In this document: piece by piece, positions 1 through 8,846 of the stretch | Position numbering within the stretch: the stretch's first letter is position 1 | Layout of the letters: every line of letters begins with the position of its first letter | Origin: Psilocybe azurescens | Lineage: Eukaryota > Basidiomycota > Agaricomycetes > Agaricales > Agrocybaceae | DNA: 20,791 nucleotides | Reading direction: 5' to 3' | NCBI GenBank assembly: GCA_023853785.1 | Contig: JAJIRX010001054.1 | Coordinates: forward strand, 1-20,791 | The notes under the pieces: model-generated | What the model was told of the DNA's origin: nothing | Database searches by the model: none | What the model saw: only the letters and a program-made list of their open reading frames with translations | Position numbers and translations under genes: made by a program

Positions 1-2169
1 GCCCTCATCTCTTCTTCATATTCATGTATTTCTTTGTCGAAGTCATAGCTGACGTTCTCTTTGATTCTCCCGTTCATTTCTTTCTTCTTACCCATGTAGT
101 GTTGCATTGCTCTGGTTTGCAAACACCCATGCCTCAAATGTTAATGCTCTTCGGCTCTCTCGTACCTCCCCTAATCCTCCACGGCCTCTGACATACGTCC
201 TCCTGAACGATCACCAACACCAAAAACCACCGACATCACTACTGATAAGAGCCAGAAGACTTCAAGCTCCTCCTGGACATCCAGCTTCATGCTTGATGGG
301 GAGAATATGCGCCCCAGAAGCTGGATCACAAGGAGTTCGATTGGGCATTGAAGGATTATCAGGATTAGTGTGTGTGTGCTTTCTTCTTGCCTGCCTTTTT
401 TGATTTTGTTGTGGATCAGATATATATATATGCTATTGAAGGAGAGGTGAGCAACAGTGATAGTGAAGAGGATGAGCATGAACAAGCGACGAAGACATTC
501 AAAAACTCGACGTTCAACAACAACGGATAAACACTCTCAATGACGCACCTCACGCTCCCGCATTGTCCTTCATGAATACTCCTGTATGCTCTCTCATTCT
601 ATTCCGGACTCCCCTCATTTTTACAATCTGGAACAATCTTTAATCAGTATGCCATAGAGAACATTAGCATGTTCTGAGTCCGTGGCGGAATTTCAAACAT
701 GCTCTCTCCTCCTTCTACTGTAAGGTTGTACTACATTGAATCTTTGAATCTAGCAGATAAGTTTGAACTTACATCCATACTGGATTTGAAGAGGCAGACT
801 GTCGAGTTGCTACATATTAATTTGGCATTCTAGAAGTGCATTCTCCTGGGGTTTGGAGAGTGAGACAGAGAAAATGATATGTATGTATGTGTCCAGAATA
901 AGGGTAATAGGAGAATGGTTTGCGAATTAGAACCATACGCTGTTAGCTCAGAATTTTATACGTTATCAGTCGTCAAGAAAATGAATGACACACCCTGAGT
1001 TGTTTCATACTGTATCCAAACAAAGGAAGGTAGGTGCGACAACGGCAGAAGTATGTGGGAAGGAATGGAATTGCCTATAAGACATCGTGTGCTTCGTGGA
1101 GAGGAATGGGAAAGGGTAAGGTTCAAGAAGTAGTATTCTTTGGCAAATTTCATAAGCACATATATACAAAACAATCTTTATTTATAAAGTGGAAATTAGG
1201 AAGGGTCTCGGACAGATATAAGAATGTTCTATATGGTATTATGTCCTTGAGAAGACGACTCTGCATGACGGGATCCAAAAGACGTAGGGTTGAAGTGATG
1301 CGTACCCATTCAGCATGCTGGATACATGTTGTCGAATGGGAAGTTGGCTGAATTAAGCCATTGTACATGTTTATATCAAGGAAGAGGGAACTAGGAAGAG
1401 GGGGTTGGAGGCAGGGTAGATCATCCAACAGCTGGAATAGGTTCTGGGTTGTGGAGGTTTCGTATACTATGACCTTTGAGTGTTAGTTGATACGTTATCA
1501 CAATCCAAAAATAACATCACTCAAATACACCGGTGATCCCATTGGCAATGAGATGTCGAGTGGGACTTGTGGGATGCAGTCAGCAAGCACAGTCTTCTAC
1601 TAGACGGTGTTAGAATATGGTGAATACATAATTTTCCTGATTGTTTACTATTAGAAGGTCGACAATCGCGGGAGGGAGAAGTTTGGATGTCTCTAGGGCT
1701 ATTGATCATGTTTCGACCTCCCTAAACAGTGTCACACGATCATGATAACATCCAACGTGTAATACCACGCTCATCTGAACCACGAGATGGGTGGTATTCA
1801 ATGTACATTTGTTTCTTTTCTGTTCTATTTTAATTTCCTATATCTCTCCACAGGATGGGTTGAGGTCACACTAAGCTAGACAGCGCTGTGACAAGGCCGT
1901 CCTTTCGGAAACCCACCATCGTTCCTTTCGTCGTTGTCCTAGCCGTCTGTGTGTAAAGCCGTTTGGGACATTTGGAGAGCTTCAGATATGACCACCCTTG
2001 ACTTTTCAGCAGAGATATCAACACATCTCACCGCATCCGATCCATCCATCCATCCATACCCCCACCTCACCCATCCCCACATCCACCCCATAAAACACGG
2101 CACACGGCACTATTCCTCACCTGCGCCCTTTGTGTCGCCTCTTCAGCAGAAATCCATCTCTCTGCCCTC
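1..2169. other. Region without an identifiable gene
   Basis: No convincing gene was found in the first 2.2 kb. All open frames are short, lack recognisable domains and are spread over both strands. A possible decayed exon lies on the plus strand at about 265-535: one frame reads an acidic, aromatic stretch (EPEDFKLLLDIQLHA, then a stop, then EYAPQKLDHKEFDWALKDYQD), and after a possible intron (GTGTGT near 370 to CAG near 419) an acidic stretch SNSDSEEDEHE. I could not join these in a legal splice phase. A short plus-strand frame at about 702-833 (39 codons) is also unassigned. Simple repeats include a short TA run near 420-431 and a CCAT run near 2040-2060. The region may be ordinary intergenic DNA or older gene debris. 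Confidence 0.45.
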
Positions 2170-4330
2170 CAACACCCTCTTCCGGCACTCTACCTGTACC
2201 TGCTGAGTGACACCTGGTCACTGAAGCACATCGCCCTCACAAATTTGCACACCAAGATTGGACGGCAGACGAGTTCAAAGACGGTAAGCCTGGGGAGCGG
2301 AATGGGTTCTTTGATAGTAAGGTGCTGAGCAGGTAGCATGCGGAGGTGTGGGAGGAGGGTGGAAAGGTGCGTTTATCATCTTTTTCTTTTTCTTTTTGGT
2401 GGGCTGACATCTAGATATTTTTCTTGGATGTTTCGTAGATTTATATTTAGGATGTGAAGAGCTCAAATGGGGCTTTTATCAATAGCGAGCAGCTGAGCAG
2501 CGAGGGACACAAGTCAGATCCTTCCGAGCTCAAGAGCCATAATATCATTGTATGTCCTTCCTTCCTTCCCCTCCTTTTCTTCCTGTCACCCTGCTCACTG
2601 CTCCCCTCCCTTGACAGGGAATTCAGCATTGGCATTGCCGGCGAAGACAACAAAGGAATCACCCACCACAAAGTCGCTGCATGCGTCGTGTGCGTGTTCA
2701 CCGAGAAAGATGCACAAGTCACCGCCAGGGCGAAGCTTCATCAGCGGCAGCACTAGGAGATGCATGCTGGCTCTGGTATGGGTGGGGGCTGCATGGGCAG
2801 CAGCACCCGTGTATTATGGGGCTGGGCGGCTTTGAGCGTGGGTGGCAGCCGCAGGGTGCAATGAGTTGGCAGTTTGGGAGGGCTGAATGGCAGTATTAAT
2901 GGGCTAGGCGGCGGCGAAGGGATCAACGGCGCCCAACAGCAGACCCAGAAAACTTCCCCCACTTCCTAGCACAAGCTCAAGCCCGGTCCCAGCAACTGCG
3001 CCTGCAGCTCGCCCAGGACCTCGGCAGCATGGGCAGGATTGGCCTTAGGCCGCCCAGCAAAGACGGGCTTGACGTTTGATATGATTTTTCACAGGCTGCA
3101 GGGGAGAGGTGGAGAAGAGCCAGGAGATGGGGGCCAAGTTGGGCAGGTTGATGGGCACGATGAGCGAGGTGGGTGATGTTCTTGTGGGTGGGGTGAGTTT
3201 TTTCTTTTGTTTTTTTCTTTTATTGCGCGAATTGCGCTTTGAGTCATTTATTTATTTATTTTTATACTGCACCGTCTTTTCTTTGTCTTATCTCCATTTC
3301 CATTCGCATATATGCTGACTATATTCTCTTTTATTCCGCTACTATCTAGCCTGCAAATTCCTCATCTTTCCCGGCCTATCTCCCGCCTGTACGCGCTCCA
3401 CCACCTGATGTAACGCAACTGTTGCTGCCTTCTCAGCCAGCTGCTGCTACTACTACTACTGCACCCTCCGCTACCGGAGGTTCGCCGAGTGCGCCTGTCG
3501 CTGTGCTGGCCTCGATTTTGGCAGAGGCAAGCGGGAAGGAGAAGGAGGAGGGTGCAGAGGCGGCTGCGTTGTCGTCGCCGCCGCTGCCTGCAGCAACAAC
3601 TTTGTCTGGGGCAGAAGGAAAAAAATTGTCGTCGGCTTCCTCCTCCGCTGCACCAGCTACTTCCTCCACCCAATTCACTACTACCACCACAAGCGACAAC
3701 GCCCACACCCCGCTCCCAGCGAAATCATTCAGGACCTGCAGTCGCAGCTACGCGACCACACAGGCATGGCTCACGGGATACTTGGAGCAGGTGCGCCAGC
3801 TAGAGGGCATGCTGCAGGAGCAAGAGGCGACAAGAAGGGAGGTAAGGGTGTTGCGGGATATGATCATGCGCAGGGCAGCCGGACACGAGCGTGAACAAGA
3901 ACAATGCGTGCATGAACACGAGGACAGGGATGGGGAGAACAACGAGGAGCATGATAGTGAGGAAGATAATGACGGCGGCGACGATGTGAGGAGCATGTCG
4001 ACAGTCGTGCCACATGAACTGGAGACCATGGAGGAGGAGGATGAGGAGAAGCGCGTGGTGAGAAGCGTGGGGAGGATGGGCAGGGGCATAGGCAAGTCGA
4101 GCATGCGGCACCTGCTGAGGAGGAGGTGCATGGTGCTGTTGACGCTTGGAGGGTGAGGCGCAGCATGAGAAAGAGGAAGAGGGTGGTCACGAGAAGATGG
4201 AAGCCACGTCGGAGACGGCAGATAGGGAGACAGTGGAGGAGGATGCAGACACAGACAGGAACGCGGAAGAGGCAGAGGAGAGGAGGTGGGAGGACCTGGG
4301 TATTGGGCAGCCGAGGACGCCTTTTCATGT
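2170..4330 (+). pseudogene. FHA-domain/coiled-coil protein pseudogene
   Basis: This is a broken copy of a forkhead-associated (FHA) domain protein of the fungal Far10/Vps64/SLMAP-like type. FHA domains bind phosphothreonine; relatives act in STRIPAK-type signalling complexes. Readable pieces in order are LPALYLYLLSDTW and KHIALTNLHTKIGRQT (2170-2280), PGERNGFFDSKVLSR then a TAG stop then HAEVWEEGGK (2287-2366), an intron 2367-2450, DVKSSNGAFINSEQLS (from 2451), an intron from 2550 to 2617, and a tail EDNKGITHHKVAACVVCVF. Further on are a Gly/Met-rich linker, the stretch TFDMIFHRLQG (near 3075), a Ser/Thr/Ala-rich region (from 3422), a coiled coil (EQVRQLEGMLQEQEATRREV, near 3785) and an acidic tail ending RRWEDLGIGQPRTP (near 4320). 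The FHA hallmarks GR, S-R-x-H and SNG are visible. Defects are the TAG inside SRxH, a frameshift between KIGRQT and PGERNG, a likely 2-bp loss at the second donor, a stop after HQRQH (2753), and paired frameshifts near 3715 and 3760. Confidence 0.82.
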
Positions 4331-4822
4331 TTACTTTACTTCGTCGTTTTCTGTTTTTCCCTTCCCGTTTTCTTCTTCATTTTATTTTGTTTTTTCCTAG
4401 TGGCCTGTTGGTCCTTGTGGTTAGGTGTCTGTTGAAAAGACAGGTCATTGTTACATTCTTGCTCGAATTTGTGTTCAGCTTCACATTTGCTATTTCTTGA
4501 AATGATATATGCCCTCTTTTTTTGCATGTTCGTCTATGTTCTCCTTTATCTTATTAAAACTGCATGCTTTTTGTCTGTTTTTAACTCTCACACTACGTAT
4601 TTAATAACAATTTGAATGAAATTCTGTGATGACTTAAATGTCTGGACCTACTGGCTGATTTAACTGATGTAGTTGTGAGAGAAATGATATGTATTTTAGG
4701 TCATTTCGTGTGCAAATTTGGTGAGAGTATATGGACAGAGTAAATGATGTAAGTGACGAAGATATAGGGACTGAGACGAAAGCGGGGAAGAACAGGTAGA
4801 GGTAGAGAAGGCATCGGAATGC
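4331..4822. other. AT-rich spacer downstream of the FHA pseudogene
   Basis: No gene or RNA is recognised. The first part is T-rich (runs of CTTTT/TTTTC to about 4400) and then AT-rich, as expected of the 3' flank of the FHA pseudogene. From about 4780 the plus strand becomes purine-rich and grades into the following GGC-rich repeat. Confidence 0.5.
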
Positions 4823-5060
4823 GTGGAAGGGGGAGAGGCGGGAGGCGGGAGCGGTGGCGGTAGCAAAGGCACAAGCGGTGGTGGAGGCAGAGGCAGAGGC
4901 GCAAGTGGTGGCAGTGGCAGAGGCAGAGGCACAAGTGGTGACAGTGGCAGAGGCAGAGGCGCAAGTGGTGGCGGTGGCGAAGGTGGAGGCAGAGGCGCAA
5001 GCAGTGGCGGAGGCAGAGGCAGGAGCAGAAGCAGTGGCAGTGGCGGAAGCGCCAGCGCAC
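4823..5060. repeat. GGC-rich purine minisatellite
   Basis: Tandem purine-rich blocks alternate GGCAGAGGCAGAGGC with (A)CAAGTGGTGG or GCAAGCGGTGG, giving a variable unit of roughly 24-30 bp. All frames stay open only because the unit lacks stop triplets: the plus strand gives Gly/Arg/Ser-rich peptide and the minus strand Ala/Ser/Thr-, Pro/Leu- or Cys/His-rich peptide. I treat none of these as a gene. The strand asymmetry (G+A versus C+T) is strong, and the array runs directly into the 19-bp array. Confidence 0.85.
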
Positions 5061-6512
5061 CGACAACTGAGACCGCACTCCGACATCGGTTCCACACTGT
5101 GCCAATTGTGACCACACACCGAGAACACTTCTGCACTCCGACAATTTTAGAACGCACTCCGACAATTGAAACCACACACCAACAATTGTGACCGCATACC
5201 GAGAACACTTCCGCACTCTGAAAATTGAGACTGCACTCTGACATAACTTCTACACTCTGACAATTATGACCGCACTCCGACATCACTTCCACACATCAAC
5301 AATTGTGACTGCACACCAAGAACACCTGTGCACACCGAGATCACTGGCACACTCTGATGTCACCTCCACACACCAACAATTGAGACCGCACTCCGACATC
5401 AGTTCCGCACTCTGACAATTGAGACCGTATTCCGACAATTGAGACCGCACTCCAACATTACCTGTGCACACCAAGATTGAGCCGCACACCGACATCGCCT
5501 GTGCACACTGACATCACTGGCACGCTCTGACATCACCTCCACACACCGAGATTGAGACCGAACATGGACATTACTTGCTCACACTGACATTGTGTCCATG
5601 CACCGACATGGGACCGCTCACCGACATCCTCACTGAACTCCGACATCATGACCGCGCACCGCCATTGTGACTGCTCACCGACACTATGACCGTGCACCGA
5701 CATCGAGACTGCTGACCGCCATTGTGACTGTGCACCGACATTGGGACCGCTGACCGCCAGGGTGACCACACACCGACATCAGGACCACTCACTGCCATTG
5801 TGACTGCTCACCGACATGACCACCATTGTGGCCGCTCACCAACATTATGACTGTGCACCAACATCAGGACCGCTCACCAACATCATCACCAAACTCCAAC
5901 ATTGGGACCATCACTGAACTCCAACATTATGACCGCCCATTAACATTATGACTGCACACTGACATTGGGACCGCTGACCAACATCCTCACTGAACTCCGA
6001 CATCATGACCGTGCACCGCCATTGTGACCGCTCACCGACATTATGACCACGTACCGACATTGGGACTGCCAACCAACATCCTGACCACGCACTGCCATTG
6101 TGACTGCTGACCGACATCCTGACCATGCACCGCCATTGTGACCCCTCACTGCCATTGTGACTGCTCACCAACATTGGGACCACATACCAACATTGGGACC
6201 GCCGACCGACATCCTGACCGCGCGACCGCCATTGTGACCGCTCTCACCAACATTGGGACCGCCGACCAACATCCTGACTGCGCACTGCCGTTGTGACTGC
6301 TCACTGACATTGTGACCGCGCACCGACATCCTCATCAAACTCAGACATTGGAACTGTCACCAAACTCAGACATTATGACCACGCACCAAAATTGTGACTG
6401 CACACTGACATTGAAACCAACTGACATTGTGTGCGCCCACCAACATTGTGAGTGGCCACCAACATTGTTACTGCACTCGGACATTGTGACCGCGACATGG
6501 ACAGTGCGTGCA
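5061..6512. repeat. Degenerate 19-bp minisatellite array
   Basis: About 1.45 kb of head-to-tail repeats with a period close to 19 bp (occasional 17-20 bp units). An approximate consensus is CCGCTCACCGACATTGTGA, with variants CACTCC, CACACC or TGACC in the first half and ACATC, CCATT or ACAATT in the second. At this unit length about 75 copies fit. Higher-order alternation is visible: units ending in CCTC, TTGTGA, TTGGGA and CATGA recur in ordered groups after 5620. Open frames on the minus strand (repeating Ser-Glu-Cys-Gly-His-Asn and Ser-Gln-Trp-Arg peptides) result from the repeat unit and are not annotated as genes. The array ends abruptly where the TIR element begins. Confidence 0.92.
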
Positions 6513-6513
6513 C

Positions 6514-6964
6514 ACCAATAATATAGAATCCTGATCAAGACTGCTGGTCAGAAGCCAGCTTCAAAATTCTAGTAAAATTTATGTTTCATAAAACATAACA
6601 TTCACTCAACTGGCCTCAAAGTTCAGACATTAACCACGGTCTATCAAAATGAAAATGTGTTCAATACTAATGAGTATTAACTATGGAAAGTATAAAAATT
6701 TTCCAAGCCAGCTTCAAAGAGTGTTAAGTGAAAAATCTGAATTTGTTTGAGGCCAGCCTCTGAATCTAAATATTATATTCCATAAAACATAAAACATAAT
6801 ACTTAGACTCTCAGGCTAGCCTCTGACATCTTCACATATTTTCTGTTCTTGTTAATTGTAAAAATAATAAAAGTGTGTGAGGTTAGCCTCATAGAGTGGG
6901 TTTTAACAGGAAAATGTGAATTTGTTTTAGATTAGCTTAAAAGGATGAATACTATATTCTCTGA
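6514..6964 (+). repeat. Left terminal inverted repeat, outer part
   Basis: This is the inverse complement of the right end with scattered substitutions and a few 1-2 bp indels. It starts ACCAATAATATAGAATCC; the right copy has two extra bases after CCAATA. It is interrupted at 6964 by the LINE and resumes at 13346. Inside it, an imperfect palindrome of the type GAGGCYAGCCTC recurs (6551, 6609, 6705, 6749, 6813, 6879 and a weak copy near 6929). An imperfect direct repeat is also present: GTGAAAAATCTGAATTTGTT (6728) versus GGAAAATGTGAATTTGTT (6909). Confidence 0.92.
6951..6964 (+). repeat. Target-site duplication, left copy, of the LINE
   Basis: The 14 bp actatattctctga directly precede the LINE 5' end and are repeated immediately after the poly(A) at 13332-13345. 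The uninterrupted right TIR has the matching site once (attatattctctga in inverse complement), which confirms that the second copy was created by the insertion. Confidence 0.93.
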
Positions 6965-7119
6965 CCACTACCATCGACGAAGTTCCCACGCTCTCAATAG
7001 AGCGAAGCGGACAATCGTTCGGGCGTGTAGCAGATTCTAGTAGAGCTAGTAACAATTCCTCCAAGTACACTCACGTACATAATTCTACTATATCTCTCTT
7101 ATAATTGACATATCGTAAT
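6965..7119 (+). other. LINE 5' untranslated region
   Basis: This stretch runs from the insertion boundary (CCACTACCATCGACG) to the first plausible ORF1 ATG at 7120. In LINEs this region normally holds an internal RNA polymerase II promoter; no specific promoter motif can be identified here. Confidence 0.6.
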
Positions 7120-8845
7120 ATGAACTCCACGAACGGCACAGCAAGAAATCGGAAAGTCACTCCGGCAACAGGAACACCTAACAACAAGGATACAGCGAAG
7201 ACGACAGGACGTCTAACCAGGGCAAACGGACCGGCAGAGATGGTGGACGAACTAGAGGTCATCAAAGGATCGAAAGACGGGAGGAAATTCCCTCAAACTA
7301 AGCAACTGCTAGTGCCGGCGGACCGCCCTCTCACTATGGCTATGGCAGGAACGTGCCTCCACCAGATCATGGAGATGACACCCGGGCGTGGCCGCAGCCA
7401 GTCATGCAGGGGCTTCGAGCACTGGCATACATGATGGAGGATGCAGATCAGGAGGAAGCCACTCAGACCTACCACGACGGATTCAACTCGGAACTGGAAT
7501 TCTTTACAGCAGAAATAAACCAACTCATCAAACACACGCAATTGAAGGTCGACGCAAAGCTAGAAGAACTCTCGAAGGCAGCCGACAACCTAACACAGTC
7601 AACGCGAACGCTGAACTCACAACATCGATCCCCACAGCAGGAAACCTTGCCGCCCACTGGGCGATCGACGTATAGCCAAGTACTGTCTCAGCCGCCCACC
7701 TCAGCAAACCCCAGGCTGCTAGCGAGACACGGAATACGAAGGCGACAATTCATGCTCAGGGGAATCGGACCCAACTCTGCCATCGAAGGACTGGGAGACC
7801 GGCGAAATCAAGGACAAACTTAACAAGACTCTCGGAGAAGGAGCGACAGACGGGGTACATCTGAGATCAGCAACAAAACAACGAAATGGAGGCCTCCTGG
7901 TGGAATTCGACTCCGACTACGGGCGCCGCATGGGGGAGGAAGGAGGAGAACATCACGCAGCTATGCACAGCAGTAGGGGAAAAAGTGAAGACACAGAAAC
8001 GATCGTACCAGCTGATCGCCAAATTCGCCCCACTCAGCGCGAGAGCCAGGGGGACCCAAGCTTCAGCGGGAGGAGGTCGAGGGAGTCCAACGGGCTGGAA
8101 GCGGGAGTCATCACATCAATGAGATGGGCAAAAGCTATCGAACGAAGGAAGGAGCACCAGAAATGGGCTCACATTATATTTACCACCGAAAATGTTAACG
8201 AAGCTAATCGCATGATTGCCTTAGGTATTCACATCGCAAACAAGAAGATTACAGTCGAAAAATGCAAAGCCGACCCAATTCGTTGCCTGAAGTGCCAGGG
8301 CTACAACCACTATGCAAAAAGAATGCAGCGCCAACGTTGACACATGCGGCCAGTGCGGCGAGACCGGACACAGAACCAAAGACTGCACCAGCCAAAAGAA
8401 ACACTGTGTGTCCTGTAAATCCATGGACCACACGAGCTACGACAGGACATGCCCAACGTTTCAAAAGAAAGTCGAAGATAAGAATCTCACCACTCCAGAG
8501 AACTCATTACCATTCATCCCTACAGACGAACCATGGACCTGGTCGACGGACACCAATGCTCAACAAAAATTTTCACGACACGAGGGGGGGGTATGTGGTA
8601 CCAACAGCGGAAACATCCAAAGAGAGCCAGAAGGCGGCCCAAAGGAAGATCGCGATGCGGAGGGCAGTAATCGCTGAAAACGCCGAAGCAGCAGCAAACT
8701 CCCAGTCTAGCCCCTCCCCTCTCCAGCCAGCTCCGAAGGCGACACTCAGCCCAAAAACCCAGAAGGAAACGAACCACCCAAGAAATGGGGAGACTACCCA
8801 CCTGAAGACGGCGAGCTACCCCCACTACAGGCCACACAAATTTAA
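7120..8845 (+). pseudogene. LINE ORF1 (gag-like zinc-knuckle protein), frameshifted
   Basis: The product would be the RNA-binding ribonucleoprotein component of the LINE. The first ATG after the leader is at 7120 (MNSTNGTARNRKV). The frame shifts near 7330-7350, where it continues as ARWPQ-type gag sequence with a coiled coil (near 7470-7610, INQLIKHTQLKVDAKLEEL). It shifts again around 7800-8100. Three C-terminal CCHC knuckles are clear: CX2CX4HX4C from 8284 (CLKCQGYNHYAK), CX2CX4HX4C at 8345-8386 (CGQCGETGHRTKDC) and CX2CX4HX6C at 8405-8452 (CVSCKSMDHTSYDRTC). An extra A in the A-run at about 8316-8320 splits the first knuckle. A TGA at 8675 precedes the probable original end, in the same frame, at a TAA at 8843-8845 after ELPPLQATQI, one base before the ORF2 ATG. 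Confidence 0.85.
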
Positions 8846-8846
8846 A

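Noticed and set aside
956..1428. Overlapping frames on both strands around 1.0-1.4 kb as a gene
   Set aside because: No domain, no consistent coding strand and no splice pattern; treated as intergenic.
3362..4328. Minus-strand Ser/Pro/Arg-rich frames opposite the FHA pseudogene
   Set aside because: Shadows of the low-complexity Ala/Ser/Thr and Glu-rich coding strand of the pseudogene.
4634..5292. Long minus-strand open frames rich in Ala/Ser/Thr, Pro/Leu or Cys/His
   Set aside because: They exist in several frames at once because the GGC-rich repeat lacks stop triplets; no domain and no codon bias.
5533..6183. Minus-strand frames with repeated Ser-His-Asn and Gln-Trp-Arg peptides
   Set aside because: Direct translation of the 19-bp tandem repeat (19-residue peptide period); no start context or domain.
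5061..6512. CRISPR-like array of short regular repeats
   Set aside because: The 19-bp units are contiguous, with no unique spacers, and degenerate throughout; the surrounding DNA is eukaryotic with spliceosomal introns. It is a minisatellite.
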